NCBI GenBank assembly: GCA_032622095.1
Contig: CP136069.1
Coordinates: forward strand, 189,403,122-189,467,121
DNA length: 64,000 nt
Reading direction: 5' to 3'
From: Siphonodentalium dalli
Lineage: Eukaryota; Mollusca; Scaphopoda; Gadilida; Siphonodentaliidae
Below, one piece after another: positions 1 through 11,924 of the stretch. The translations under genes were made by a program, and so were the position numbers. The notes beneath the pieces were generated by a model, which was not told where the DNA came from, ran no database searches, and saw only the letters and a list, made by a program, of their open reading frames with translations. Numbering within the stretch: position 1 is the stretch's first letter; each line of letters opens with the position of its first letter.

Positions 1-460
1 TGACCCGCCATATCAAATCCAGTCGTAAGTCGGGATTATTTTTACCCTGTGCCAATGCATTCTCTTATATATGCGAGTCGACCATAGGTCGCCTCGCATA
101 TATAAGAGATTGCATTGGCCTAACAATTTTTTATCATTTTTTTTAAATAAATGTTTCTTACAATTTTTAGGACATAAAATAAAAAACATCCATTACCCTG
201 CAGGGAGCTCCACACATATATAGAAGCATATAGAAGAGTGTCGTCAGCTCATGTTTGTCTGGGGCTCTGTATGGGTGAAATTATAAAATTGTTAAAGAAT
301 ACAAGAAAAAATTATTAAAATTGTAAAAGATTATTAGGCCAATGCATTCTCTTATATATGCGAGGCGACCTATGGTCGACTCGCATATATAAGAGAATGC
401 ATTGGCACAGGGTAAAAAAAATCCCCACTTACGACTGGATTTGATATGGCGGGTCACATA
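1..460. mobile_element. Double-hairpin inverted-repeat element (GTGACCCGCC family), copy 1
   Basis: The ends are inverted copies beginning TGACCCGCCATATCAAATCC, continuing through a shared run into a ~67-bp hairpin on each side (52-118 and 339-405). The centre is unique A/T-rich sequence with no coding capacity. The left end is cut by the window edge. Two relatives at 7727 and 28085 define the element. It looks like a non-autonomous DNA transposon (MITE); the superfamily is not identifiable because the flanking TA/AT is ambiguous. Confidence 0.85.
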
Positions 461-1080
461 TAATAAGTAGGATTTGAATTAAATTTGGTATGCACATGAA
501 CCACCGTCATGGAAGGTTGTCCACGCGGAAAGGTTTTCGCGCATGTATGTGTTGCCGAGTTATTGCCCTTGCAGTGAAAATGTATTCGTGCCAACTTTGG
601 AACTCCGTACATATCATCGTATAGTTTATGGTTGAATGATCTGTAGTATGCACCAAGAGGTATTGTGAAGTGAACAATACCCACATGTAAAAGTTTTAGT
701 ATGCTCACGAGGCGGGGTGAAGGGGAAAATATCCACATGTAACAGGTTTAGTACGGTCGCGAAGTGGCATGGATGGAACAATATCCACTTGTCACAGTTT
801 TTGTCCGTTCGTTACCGCTGCAGTTATGGTCCTTAATTAGAGTGTAAAATACGAATATATCCGTAGCTACACCATCTTATATATGGTATGAATGCTCTTT
901 TGTATATTTATGAACCACCTCGTGGGTGAAGGATCCACATTGTAGGCCGGATTAAGACATGGTTGTACAGTATCAAATTAAACCTATCTCAGAAATTCAC
1001 GTAATATCGCCACGCCGAGGTCTAGTGAATTTCGGTGCACTTGTTATATCTTTACTATTCTTCGGACTAAATGGGCAAAC
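461..1080. other. Unassigned sequence
   Basis: No credible gene. There are loose repeats of a phrase like 'atatccacatgtaacagtttt' around 660-810, suggesting a decayed tandem repeat. The small ORFs have no protein-like features. Confidence 0.4.
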
Positions 1081-1976
1081 CGTTGCTAACCCATTCTATA
1101 CTAAAGCATCGTTGATGAGTAGTTATCCCATGGGAAATGTTCAGATAATAAGTTTAACCCTTTCTATACTAAAGCATCATTGATGAGTAGTTACCCCATA
1201 GGAAATGTTCAGATAATAAGTTTAACCCTTTCTATACTAAAGCATCATTGATGAGTAGTTACCCCATAGGAGATGTTCAGATAATAAGTTTAACTCTTTC
1301 TATACTAAAATATCATTGATGAGTAGTTACCCCATGGGAAATGTTCAGATATTAAGTTTAACCCTTTCTATACCAAAGCATCATTGATGAGTAGTTATCC
1401 CATGGGAAATGTTCAGATAATAAGTTAACCTTTTCTATACTAAAGCATCATTGATGAGTAGCTACCCCATAGGAAATGTTCAGATAATAAGTTTAACTCT
1501 TTCTATATTAAAGCATCATTGAGGAGTAGTTATCCCATCGGAAATGTTCAGATAATAAGTTTAACTCTTTCTATACTAAAACATCATCGATGAGTATAGT
1601 TACCCCATAGGAGATGTTCAGATAATAAGTTTAACTCTTTCTATACTAAAACATCATTGATGAGTAGTTACCCCATAGTAAATGTTCAGATAATAAGTTT
1701 AACTCTTTCTATATTAAAACATCATTGATGAGTAGTTACCCCATTGGAAATGTTCAGATAATAAGTTTAACTCTTTCTATAGTAAAACATCATTGATGAG
1801 TAGTTACCCCATAGGAAATGTTCAGATAATAAGTTTAACTCTTTCTATACTAAAACATCATTGATGAGTAGTTACCCCATAGGAAATGTTCAGATAATAA
1901 GTTTAACTCTTTCTATACTAAAACATCATTGATGAGTAGTTACCCCATAGTAAATGTGCAGATAATAAGTTTAACA
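1081..1976. repeat. 68-bp minisatellite, about 13 copies
   Basis: The unit contains GATGAGTAGTTACCCCATAG followed by AAATGTTCAGATAATAAGTT and is repeated head to tail with a few percent divergence. The phrase TGTTCAGATAATAAGTT also occurs singly or as an inverted pair at 17043, 30930, 37550 and 38080, next to ACAAACGA. The array is therefore an amplified internal piece of a dispersed element, not an isolated satellite. Confidence 0.95.
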
Positions 1977-2342
1977 AACGATCAGGTGTCGTGGATTCTT
2001 GTTTACCATATGGTTTATTGACAGCCCGACACGAATGATTAACAGTCCGATTGCCTATTAGCGACACGAGACGTACGTGTATAGTCGATTACAGCTGTTA
2101 ATAAATCATGACACTCCGTCCTCGAATACCAAATGTGGGGTTTCTGAGAAAAATAGATTCTGGTTTTAAACTAATTTCTATATTGTCGGTTGTTTATTTA
2201 CGATCTGTCAATCGATCACGTGATCGGTGACTTATCCGGAAGCGGCGCCGGTCGGGCGTTAACGAAAACACAGGTTCATTAACGACCGCCGCTCGCTTCC
2301 GGTCATATTCGCCTTAAAATTATGAAAGCTTATTTGAGATAT

Positions 2343-2346
<4 letters not shown>
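1977..2346. other. Unassigned sequence downstream of the 68-bp array
   Basis: The stretch starts with AACAAACGA, the same phrase that follows TGTTCAGATAATAAGTT in other copies, so it is probably the right flank of the host element. The rest has CpG-containing unique sequence and no ORF I would support. Confidence 0.35.
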
Positions 2347-2379
<33 letters not shown>

Positions 2380-2460
2380 AAGAGAAAGAGAGAGAGTGAG
2401 AGAGAGATAAAGAGAGAGAGAGAGAGAAAGAGTGAGAAAGAGAGAGAGATATCTAGAGAG
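2347..2460. repeat. (GA)n microsatellite
   Basis: Interrupted GA dinucleotide repeat with GAAAGAG and GATATCTAGA variants. The apparent Ser/Leu-rich ORF on the other strand is only a translation of it. Confidence 0.95.
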
Positions 2461-2508
2461 ATATCTAGATCTAATCGGCCTTCTATATTTACACCGCGAC
2501 CGCTACCA

Positions 2509-3543
2509 ATGCATGCAGGGATGTGGCTAGAGGGTCTCCGCTGGGGGGTGTCCACCTTGGGAATTTCCAATTGCACCCCCCCCTCTTGTACCTCATGCTC
2601 AGGCCTAATATCCTATATATTCATAAGCCATGCTTCTATTTTCCCAGTATGAGAACATTAAGATATTTTAACCTGAAAATTGCCCCCCCCCCCCCAAAAA
2701 AAAACAACTAGTGATCTAATTCCAGACAAATGCACACAGCTACCAACAACAGACCAGGAAACACCGGGCCGACCATGGTTGTTCGGCCCGGTGTGAGAAA
2801 ATTTTGAAAACTATACAAGAAAATCGCAAATCTTAGCATCTAGACTGGCCTCAACTGAAGCTTTCCTAGTGTTGGAAATTTCAAACCTCATGCTCCCCCT
2901 CAGGTTGGAAAATTCTTCAACTGATGACCATTTATGTCTACACGTTTGACCAAATGTAGTAAAATATTGTTTTGCTAAACTAATTAGCAGTTTTGTATTG
3001 GCCATGTGGATGGGGCAATGACACACAGGGCCGACCATGGTTCGGTCCGGTGTGCGAAAATTTTGAAATCTGAACAAGAAAATCGCAAAATCCTAACATC
3101 TAGACTAGCCTCAAGCCTTCCTACTGTTGGAAATTTCAAACCCTACACCCCCACTTAGGTTGGAAAATTTTCAACTGATGACAATTCCAATGACAATGTT
3201 GACCAATTGTATAACAATATTGTTTTCTTAAATTAACTAGAAGTTTTTGACTGGCCACGGGGGAGGGACCAGGACACAAGCTTTCCAAGTGTTGGAAATT
3301 TCCAACCTGTCACCTCCTTAAGGTTGGAAAATTTCCAACTGATGACCGTTTCTGTGAAAATTTTTGACCAAAAATAGGAACATATGCAAATATTGGTCGA
3401 AAAACAATAAATTCCCCAACAATAAATTGTTTTGACCTGAAATTAGGAATTTCAAACTATTGAAAATATAGCTCTCTGCTGGGTGGGGGGGGGGGGGGGT
3501 GAGACACCCCCACCCCCCTCTAGCCACATCCCTGAATGCATGT
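2509..3543. mobile_element. Element with TGCAGGGATGTGGCTAGAGG ends and ~265-bp internal repeats
   Basis: A ~25-bp inverted repeat bounds the element: GCAGGGATGTGGCTAGAGGG at 2516 and its complement ending near 3537. Inside are about 2.5 tandem copies of a ~265-bp unit starting GGGCCGACCATGGTT (2766, 3030) and containing GTTGGAAATTTCAAACC (also at 3293). Poly-C and poly-G runs lie next to the ends. Related end sequence ('gagaccctct...tagccacgtc') appears at 38780-38815 and, more diverged, near 52660-52700. Confidence 0.75.
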
Positions 3544-4456
3544 CGCTAAAAATGCATCTACAAGCAAGGGCAGGTATTCACGAGCTGATTCTTCGTCACA
3601 GTTAAAGACCAGGGCCATGAGAGTTCCGGTTTGGAAAATTAATGTGATTTATTCTAATCGATAATATCACTCATCGGTCGCGAACGGTATAATGGAACTT
3701 CCTGCTGTTGCTCGGTCAAATGAAAAAACGCCACCTACCCATGTCTTGTATATGATCACAAATGGGAAGGATCGCTAACCAGGCGTTCTAATTGTTTATC
3801 GCCCAATGATGTCCTTCCTGTTGATACCCTGAAATCACGAGATATGTTGGTTGGGGAATAGTTTTATTTCACCACTTCATTGGGTCACGTTGAAGCGCGA
3901 ATCTCTGTGGTATCACCCCTCGTTAAGTGGTCTTGTTATGATGCAGGTAGGACAAACTGATGCTGCTAAGAAAAAGTACCGTTATTTTTCTAAAATTGTC
4001 ATTTTCGCAATATAATCAGGAAAAGCAAATTTGTGTATCAAACATACGATAACCTATATATATATTGCGAAATATAGCAATATTGGTTGTATTAGTTGAT
4101 GCAAAACAGCTATAATCAATATGGCTATTAATATCGTTTTGCAAACACCAGCGCAGCTATTAATAAGCTTTTTCTCAAATGTGTCGGATTAGCCAAACAC
4201 CGCGAAAATAACAACTTTAGAAAAGATAACCGTACTGTTTCGTATACGGCATCAGTTTGCCCCATAAGCATAATAGCAATTCAACAGGACACACCAACAT
4301 CATATAGCAGACTAACAGAAGTAATTGACCAGGGTGTATAATTATGTCATGTACGGGTATTATGGCTTTCATGGCCCCAGTCACACCGACTAAACCGTCC
4401 ACCCATCGTAACACGATCGATCCCTCCCCTATATGGTTGTCACCCTAACGTGACAA
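3544..4456. other. Unassigned sequence
   Basis: I see no repeat structure and no exon I would defend. It contains some CpG and a short ORF on the - strand without recognisable features. Confidence 0.3.
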
Positions 4457-4949
4457 CCCCCATGGTATATAACCAGGAATAAACAATACACATTAACAGG
4501 TATATAATCAGGAATAAACAATACACCTTAACAGGTATATAACCAGGAATAAACAATACACCTTAACATGTATATAACCAGGAATAAACAATACACCTTA
4601 ACAGGTATATAACCAGGAATAAACAATACACCTTAACAGGTATATAACCAGGAATAAACAATACACCGTAACAGGTATATAACCAGGAATAAACAATACA
4701 CCTTAACAGGTATATAACCAGGAATAAACAATACACCTTAACAGGTATATAACCAGGAATAAACAATACACCTTAACATGTATATAACCAGGAATAAACA
4801 ATACACCGTAACAGGTATATAACCAGGAATAAACAATACACCTTAACAGGTATATAACCAGGAATAAACAATACACCTTAACAGGTATATAACCAGGAAT
4901 AAACATACACCTTAACAGGTATATAACCAGGAATAAACAATACACCTTA
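4457..4949. repeat. 35-bp minisatellite, about 14 copies
   Basis: The unit contains TTAACAGGTATATAACCAGG followed by AATAAACAATACACC, almost identical between copies, with rare GG/TG and T/G variants. Because 35 is not a multiple of 3, the long ORFs on the - strand simply cycle through three frames of the repeat. Confidence 0.97.
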
Positions 4950-5027
4950 AAAGTAGTTTTCTGTATCGCTGTGAATCTATACATTTTATATGTGATCATA
5001 ACAGATGTGATTCTTCATCTCCATTAA

Positions 5028-5122
5028 CATTCTATATTTCAGATCTCACAGAAGCCAGATCATTCATCATCTCCATTACCATTCTATATTTCAGATCTCA
5101 CAGAAGCCAGATCATTCACAGA
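5028..5122. repeat. 53-bp direct duplication
   Basis: The segment with CATCTCCATTAMCATTCTAT and CAGATCTCACAGAAGCCAG occurs twice head to tail, between two larger minisatellites. Confidence 0.9.
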
Positions 5123-5159
5123 CGATAGTTTATATGCAAGATTAGTTGAAAAAAGAAAT

Positions 5160-5523
5160 TGTGAGTACCGATCTATTGTTAGTACCGATCTATAGGTATT
5201 TATTGTGAGTACCGATCTATAGGTATTATATGTGAGTACCGATCTATAGGTATTATATGTGAGTACCGATCTATAGGTATTATATGTGAGTACCGATCTA
5301 TAGGTATTATATGTGAGTACCGATATATAGGTATTTTATTGTGAGTAGCGATCTATAGGTGTTTATTGTGAGTACCGATCTATAGGTATTTATTGTGAGT
5401 ACCGATCTATAGGTATTTATTGTGAGTACCGATCTATAGGTATTTATTGTGAGTACCGATCTATAGGTATTTATTGTGAGTATCGATCTATAGGTATTTT
5501 ATTGTGAGTACCGATCTATTGTT
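5160..5523. repeat. 27-bp minisatellite, about 13 copies
   Basis: The unit GTGAGTACCGATCTATAGGT plus TATTTATT is repeated head to tail with 26-28-bp length variants. The embedded GTGAGTA resembles a splice donor but is part of the repeat. Confidence 0.97.
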
Positions 5524-5559
5524 TTTTTAAACATATGCCAAAGTCAAAGCAACATTTCA

Positions 5560-6011
5560 GGTGGTTTCATCAAGCGCGCTCTTCTTTTATACCACTTTTA
5601 GGGACTGAAGCCATCCGAAGTTGATTAATGCGAAATAAGATATAAGTCTGTAAAACAACTATATCACCAACAAGTAAATGAAAAAATAGATTGTCATTGT
5701 TCTTATTTGCAATATTAATAACTACCCAATAATGAGATTTCATATATGTCAAACCATTGTTATGTATGCACATTAGTGTTACCGTGAAATTTCCGATAAC
5801 ATTCCCATTATACCCAAGATACCAAAGTTTAATCAATTCTTGACATTTAAACATTGGAGAAAAGGTCATATAATTGAAGATATTCTGTTATAACAGTTTT
5901 ATTTACATAACAAATGCTTCAACAAGCGAAATGACGCTGGTTGAGCACTACAGTAACGAATATAAGAACAAAGTTTATCTATTTCTCAAAGTTCTTCTTA
6001 GTGGTAATCAC
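5560..6011. repeat. Dispersed repeat family, copy 1
   Basis: This stretch aligns by eye with 29690-30060 in the same orientation and 33690-34030 in the opposite one. Shared phrases include CCATTGTTATGTA, GATACCAAAGT.TAATCAA, AACATTGGA, TATAAGAACAA and TTTATCTATTTCTC. It looks like an old noncoding interspersed element; I see no clear ends. Confidence 0.7.
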
Positions 6012-6788
6012 TGCTTGTACCAGGAGTGTGCGTTGCGGTGGCCCTGTGTGTAGCGGCTCACAGCCGGGAGAGCAGTTTTCTCTCTCACCATCGCTCCCGG
6101 TTAGCGAAAGTTTTTTTTCAATAAGCAAGTTGTTTTCGAGAATGCAATTGATGCAATGAATGTCATAGATTTCTTTGACAAACGTGTGTTCTTCGAAAAA
6201 TTCTGACGCGAAAATCGGGCGTGGGCGAAGTTCGACACCCAAACTCTCTAACTGCAGAGAAACGTACGCGATATGTTAGGATTAAGTGTTCGAAACTTGC
6301 ATTTCTGTCGATGTACTCGGCTGTATTTTAGGGACGTTTATAGCACTCTTGAATTTGTTATGAGTTGCTCGCAGCGAATTTTTGCATATACTTGCATGTT
6401 GGCCTCATTTTTGCGATGCAAAGTCGGCATATTGAACTGGGATTAGGTGCCATTGTATAAACGAGATATACATGCATTCGGAAAAGTTTCTGGATAGTTT
6501 TCACACACTTGCCTGATATGTACAATAAAAAGGTTTTTTATTTGCACATTGGCAACATTTTCCAATAAATAGAACAGTCTTCTATATTCATATTGCAAGC
6601 TAATCGGTGTAGATATAAACAAATTATCGCCCTCTCACATGGCGTCAAATGCCATGCGCACCCCCACTCGCTTGTCTGTTTTAGTGAAATTACAAATAAC
6701 CGGGAACGATGGTGAAAGCGGTTTTCCCACCGATGAGCCGCTATACACAGAACCACCGCAACGCACATGTCCGGGTGCAAGGAGTGGT
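6012..6788. mobile_element. Inverted-repeat element, about 0.77 kb
   Basis: 6012-6110 and 6690-6785 are diverged inverted copies sharing AACCGGGARCGATGGTGA, GAGCCGCTAYACACAG and CCACCGCAACGCACA. The interior is A/T-rich and noncoding. It abuts the dispersed repeat at 5560-6011, so the two may be parts of one larger element. Confidence 0.6.
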
Positions 6789-7726
6789 GATTTTTTAGAG
6801 ACTTAAGATTTTTTTTTTTAACATTTATTCACTGCTAATGCCCTGGTGTCTTTAAGAATAGTCTATGAAGTCTTTTTATTGACCCGTGCTGAAGGGCCCC
6901 GATCTTTCTAAATTTCTTGACTTGAATCAGATGCGGTAGTAAAAGAGTTGCAGGAAGGTATGTCGATTTGTTTTTTCGTAAGCCACCGCTCCTAAACCTG
7001 CCAAAAAAAAATAATCTGTTTTACACTCGATTTTTAGACACCCACCCAAAAGTTCGAATTTCTATTCTGCCTTACTCATTATTCGCCCCCTAAGTATAGG
7101 ATCATGGCTGAAAATTGTACATTATTTCAACGAATGGATTGATCGAGCCCGGATTTATAAATTGAATGACTGATTGGTACCCGCGATAGTTATGCCTATA
7201 ATCGGAGATTTGGCGATATTGTAGGTTGAGATCGTTACGGAAGATCGAAGGATTACATTTACATTTAAATTACTATATTAGTTCATGCTTTATCATAAGG
7301 GGTGTTACAGCATGCCACCCAGAAAGCAATTAGATTCGAGAAATTTTAACATTTGAAAATTCAAGGTTTACGTGAAAGAACATGCCTGAAATACCCGCAC
7401 CCGAGTGACAAGGCTCTATATGGTATATCCCTTTTGTCGTGTTTCTAGCTATCAATCAGAGAGATATTATACGTGAAAATCGTTGTCTAGATGGCTACAT
7501 GAATATGTTATGGCATCATACACGCAAGTCATATAAATGAAATCGATCACAGTGAAATAACTGTTCAATAAATTGAATATTGATCGTCCGTTATTAAAAT
7601 AATGGACCGTTGTTTGTAAAATAATGTACGATCTCGACAATAACCATCCATTCTATAATTCACTCAATCAGCCTCATGCAAGAAGTTAAATACGATTTCG
7701 GCGACGCTGATTGGTCAGTTGCCCAT
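6789..7726. other. Unassigned sequence
   Basis: No gene or clear repeat. A near-inverted phrase around 7560-7640 (TTATTAAAATAATGGACCGT) is the only local structure noticed. Confidence 0.3.
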
Positions 7727-8166
7727 ATGTGACCCGCCATATCAAATCCAGTCGTAAGTCGGGATTTTTTTACCCTGTGCCAATGCATTCTCTTATATAT
7801 GCGAGTCGACCATAGAATGCATTGGCCTAACAATTTTTTACAATTTTAATAATTTTTTCTTGTATTCTTTAACAATTATAGTTTCACCCATACAGAGCCA
7901 CAGACAAACATGAGCAGACGACACTCTTCTATATGCTTCTATATATGTGTGGGGCTCCCTGCAGGGTAATGGATGTTTTTTTATTTTATGTCCTAAAAAC
8001 TGTAAGAAACATTTATTTAAAAAAAATTATAAAAAATTGTTAGGCCAATGCATTCTCTTATATATGCGAGGCGACCTATGGTCGACTCGCATATATAAGA
8101 GAATGCATTGGCACAGGGTAAAAAAAATCCCGACTTACGACTGGATTTGATATGGCGGGTCACATA
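7727..8166. mobile_element. GTGACCCGCC double-hairpin element, copy 2 (left hairpin damaged)
   Basis: Complete ends, CATATGTGACCCGCC and GGCGGGTCACATATG. The right hairpin (8044-8110) is intact. The left one has lost most of its second arm: after GCGAGTCGACCATAG it jumps straight to AATGCATTGG. The centre is a reverse-complement match to the centre of copy 1, so this copy lies in the opposite orientation. Confidence 0.9.
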
Positions 8167-8526
8167 TGAGAACAGGTGTAGCTGACGTTTTATCAGCCTG
8201 ATTTTACGCTAGTTGGATGCCTGCTCACTGATGAAAACATCTTAATCAGTACTGAGTTCCGATCGGAGGTAAATGTATCTTCGTTCCTTGGGACAACGAT
8301 GTAAACCGCGGGAAATTCCAAGTAGATTTATGATTGAATCGCAGACCGGCTTGATTCAACTAATATCGAGATAATTCAAGTTTTTTTTATATCTTGAATG
8401 TTTTTATTGGAATAAACATTCATCAGTGAAGGAATTTTAATACAGAAACAGAGATATATACACATATTCTTAGAAATCAAGTGACATTCTTCAAATTCGC
8501 TCACATCTCGTTCACTTCATTCACAC

Positions 8527-9811
8527 GTCTTTCGCACAGGTCCCCAAAATAAAAATTGACCCCACCCCCAATAGTACTTAATCCTATAGAAAGGTATCCA
8601 ACTTGGCCCGGCCTAATTTTTTTTATCATTTTTACAAAGTCCACAATCAGGTTCAAAATACACAAAAATAATTTGTGTACATAAATGCCTCATACATAGT
8701 TAGAAAGATGTGTTATTACTCTTCAATTTAATGTATCCCCTTTAAAAATTGGTTAAGAAAAACTCCGGTTATGAGCACAGGTCTGACGCAAACCGGCTGT
8801 AAAATTTCACTCGTTCGAGATGTCCGCTAAATTGGGTTAAATAGTCCGGTTTTTACACCGACTTTCGCTTCAAAAACACGCTCAACGGAAAGTAGAATAT
8901 ATATATTATACATCATTAGAAGCGGAATTGTTTACTGACACACCAAACCCAATTACGCTACATAACGGCATCGTATCTCTCGTATTTATTGAAAAATTCA
9001 GTTTCATAAACCCGGAAGGAAAATGAAATTTTCCAAAACCAGCCATTTTGGGGATATTTTGTGCGAGTTTGCTATGAGTACTATTTATAGTTATTATGTA
9101 ACACAATATATAGTTATAAAAATTAAATAAATACACATACTGAATTAACACGATTTGAAAACATACATATGGACAAGAATATATCTTCATAAATATTTAG
9201 AGCTTATATACACTACTTCTTCGTTATATATTTGATTTATATTTGGCCCATGACAAATTAGTGTTACGTCATTTCTGCTTGCTTACAAAATTTGACAAAA
9301 TGGCTGGCTTTGGAAAATTTCAATTTGCTTCAGGGTTTATGAAACTGATGTTTTCAATAAATACGAGAGATACGATGCCGTGGTGCGGCATGATTGGTTT
9401 TGGTGGGTCAGTAAACAATTCCGCTTCTAATGATGTATAATATATATATTCTACTTTCCGTTGAGCGTGTTTTTGAAGCGAAAGTCGGTATAAAAATCGG
9501 ACTATTTGACCCAATTGAGAGGACACCATCTCGAACGAGTGAAATTGTATAGCCGGTTTGCGTCAGACCTGTGCTCATAACCGGAGTTTTTCTTAACCAC
9601 TTTTTACACGGGATACATCAAATTGAAGAGTAATAACATATCTTTCTAACTATGTATGAGGCATTTATGTACACAAATTATTTTTGAACCTGATTGCGGA
9701 TTTTGTAAAAATGATAACAAAATTAGGCCGGGCCAAGTTGGATACCTTTCTATAGGATTAAGTACTATTGGGGTGGGGCCAATTTTTGTTTTGGGGACCT
9801 GTGGTCTTTCG
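8527..9811. mobile_element. Giant foldback with ~520-bp arms
   Basis: 8527-9060 and 9285-9811 are inverted copies with a loop of about 220 bp. Matching landmarks include TTTTGGGGACCTGTG, AGGTATCCAACTTGG, GCTCATAACCGGAGTTTTTC and CCGCTTCTAATGATGTATAA. Divergence is moderate. Both arms carry an open stretch starting MAGFGKF and ending NNSASNDV before a stop, but most differences between the arms change amino acids, so selection on a protein is not evident. Interpreted as a foldback DNA element or inverted duplication. Confidence 0.85.
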
Positions 9812-10104
9812 TACACCTTATTCACTCCCAGCGACAATAATTCAGATTTTAAATTCTTGAACTTTTTTCCTGTGTACGGCGTATTGGTACGACATCGATA
9901 ACCTTCGACGACATTGTGGTATGGGGTGGTTGTATCGTATTTGCGTGGTATAGCAATTGAGTGAGTTTTCGAGCCGGTGAAAGATGCTCTGCTGGTCTTT
10001 ATTGGTGTTGACTCATGCGTACATATTATACCTGTATAGCCTTTTCTAATAGGAACCAGTTTTTCAAAAATTCTTATTGTTTCGATTGTCATCTTGCTTC
10101 TCAC
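9646..10104 (-). CDS. Uncharacterised ORF, 152 codons
   Basis: This is one of the longest ORFs outside a simple repeat. Its C-terminal third lies inside the right arm of the foldback ending at 9811, and its N-terminal two thirds lie outside. The translation has no signal peptide, membrane segment or motif I recognise. It is fairly basic (many K/R) and ends shortly after a Pro-rich segment. It could be chance or a remnant of the foldback's coding region. I report it only because of its length. Confidence 0.15.
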   Translation of the reverse strand: MRSKMTIETIRIFEKLVPIRKGYTGIICTHESTPIKTSRASFTGSKTHSIAIPRKYDTTTPYHNVVEGYRCRTNTPYTGKKFKNLKSELLSLGVNKVYERPQVPKTKIGPTPIVLNPIERYPTWPGLILLSFLQNPQSGSKIICVHKCLIHS

Positions 10105-10362
10105 ATTGGTATCTATAATTCAACTCTTTGAGGAAAACGTTAAGAGATAAGTTAGTTGGCTTGAATTTAGTCCTATAAATGTATTGTTTAATTATAGAAG
10201 CCATCGCTAGTTCGTGTAAAGTTATGAGAGATAAATCAATTATTCAGACAAATTATATTAATTGAATCAAGACTTTCGAAGAATGTCGGACTTATAAGGT
10301 AATATGACGTAATTGCCAGCGAACAAGAGTTTGCAAAGAGCGATCCTAGTTCGCTGTATACT

Positions 10363-10440
10363 ATGAAATTCGAAGTCTTGTCCACAATGAGTGATGCATT
10401 GTCGCCATTGCAATGTCAATGGCCTATCAGTAGTGTAATA
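10363..10440. repeat. 78-bp direct repeat, copy 1
   Basis: The phrase GAAGTCTTGTCCACAATGAG followed by TGATGCATTG and CAATGTCAATGG is repeated at 11112-11190 with a few differences. It overlaps small ORFs on the - strand and may be part of a larger decayed element. Confidence 0.85.
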
Positions 10441-10462
10441 TCCATTCTGGACTCCTCGACCT

Positions 10463-10837
10463 ATGACCTCTGGAGCCAAGCTCTCTGGTATAATTAGAAG
10501 TCATTTTTTGCGGAAGGATATTTCCAGATCTGGAAATACATATCGCCTCTGTATGGCCGATGTTCCACATAACATAGTCCATTTACGCGTGGTATTATTT
10601 GACGAGATACTTGATCCATTATTGATGTATGGCTCGTGTTCTTTGATCACCAAATATCCGGAAACATGGGTCAACCATCCGATTTTAATGCAATTGATAG
10701 CACCGATTTACGGTGTATGTTATGACCCGACAACTGCAAATCTGCCTGAAGTCGTACCAATTGTGTCATCTCGCAACAATTGTGCTATTGGACGTGTCTA
10801 CAAAAGTCAATTTAGATCATGCGGTAATTTCATATAG
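10463..10837 (+). CDS. Uncharacterised ORF, 124 codons
   Basis: The ORF is open from 10463 to a TAG at 10835. The translation has a globular-looking composition with three hydrophobic stretches and four cysteines, but no family I recognise, and the ATG is not in a strong context. It sits between the two copies of a 78-bp repeat (10363 and 11112), so it could be the coding remnant of a repeat-flanked element. Codon use is not distinctive. Chance is the main alternative. Confidence 0.2.
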   Translation: MTSGAKLSGIIRSHFLRKDISRSGNTYRLCMADVPHNIVHLRVVLFDEILDPLLMYGSCSLITKYPETWVNHPILMQLIAPIYGVCYDPTTANLPEVVPIVSSRNNCAIGRVYKSQFRSCGNFI

Positions 10838-11111
10838 ATATTTTGTGGACTATTCTGTATCAGTGTTGTAAGACAACACTTTTATATTGTTTAATTCGAC
10901 GTTAAATGTAAATGTTTTTGTACCCACGAACCGACGGAATACAACTAAATTCAAATTGGCGCGCCTGTACTTGACCCAGGCACCGACCTAAAAAATAACG
11001 TGAAATAGTTCGAACCAATCATGTCGTCGTATTAAAGCCGAGTCTGAAACGGTGACGGAATCTGACGATGTTTGCCTAAATTCAATGGTGTAATACCTTG
11101 GCGCAACTTGT

Positions 11112-11190
11112 ATGAAGTTCGAAGTCTTGTCCACAATGAGTGATGCATTGCCGCCAATGCAATGTCAATGGCTTGTCAGTATAGTGTATA
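11112..11190. repeat. 78-bp direct repeat, copy 2
   Basis: Second copy of the segment at 10363-10440, in the same orientation. Confidence 0.85.
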
Positions 11191-11199
11191 CCTTGGCGC

Positions 11200-11690
11200 A
11201 ACTTGCCCACGAAACTTACATTTATTAAGGTACTCAATCCGAGTCGATGGTCACCATATCATAAAATTTCAACAACAACAACAATTTGTTTTTGAAATGC
11301 CGCTTCAGTTATCAGAATCGAGTAATTGGCCAAAAAAATGCTAACCACAGTCAACTATAGTATAAAATTGCCCAAAACCTGTTATTTGTCAACATTCTGT
11401 TCAACGAAATTTTGCCGGTTTGTCAAATATCTGACACAAAAAAACCACATGATTTTAGAGTTATTCACCTTCATCCACAATTTGGCCCGCGACCGTATTT
11501 TCGTCGACTGTTTACTAGGCCCCTTAAAATTATCGGTCTTGAAAAATAATAGATTTCAAAATCGACCTCTGATCACTCTGAGCTTTGATGGGTGGGTTCC
11601 TCGACTCGACTCAAATATTTGTTTACCACCGAAGCCAAGGAAATAGTAATTTTCCAGCGTTAATTCGGATTGTGCATCCTTAATATAATA
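11200..11690. repeat. Dispersed repeat (GGTACTCAATCCGA family), copy 1
   Basis: Begins AAGGTACTCAATCCGA. It shares CAGTTATCAGAATCGA, ATGCTAACCAC.GTCAACTAT, TTTAGAGTTAT and CCGAAGCCAA.GAAATAGTAA with 19327-19720. The small ORF starting at 11326 is embedded in this repeat and is not supported as a gene. Confidence 0.75.
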
Positions 11691-11924
11691 TATACATATT
11701 CGATGTTAATGTTGGCGTGATATGGAATTTGATTCGATGGATTTCGCGGAATTTGTTGAACTTGTTATCTGAACTGAGCAAAATGTCTAGGAGCTAGGAA
11801 GTTATATGGATTGTTCATAAACTTCAACTTATCGTGTCTAGCATGATATTGCAATCGGTGTGAATTAGAATGTGGATAAACATGCTGTCTGGTGTAATAT
11901 TTGGGACGACTGAACTCTTTAAAA

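Noticed and set aside
2259-2576. Ser/Leu-rich ORF, and the Arg/Glu ORF at 53016
   Set aside because: They are translations of (GA)n microsatellites.
4563-4999. Repetitive hydrophobic ORFs on the - strand (VYCLFLVIYLL repeats)
   Set aside because: They are translations of the 35-bp minisatellite cycling through three frames.
5160-5523. Direct repeats considered as a CRISPR-like array
   Set aside because: The repeats are contiguous without unique spacers and the context is eukaryotic; it is a minisatellite.
11326-11646. 106-codon ORF
   Set aside because: It lies in a dispersed repeat whose other copy (19327-19720) has different frames and stops.
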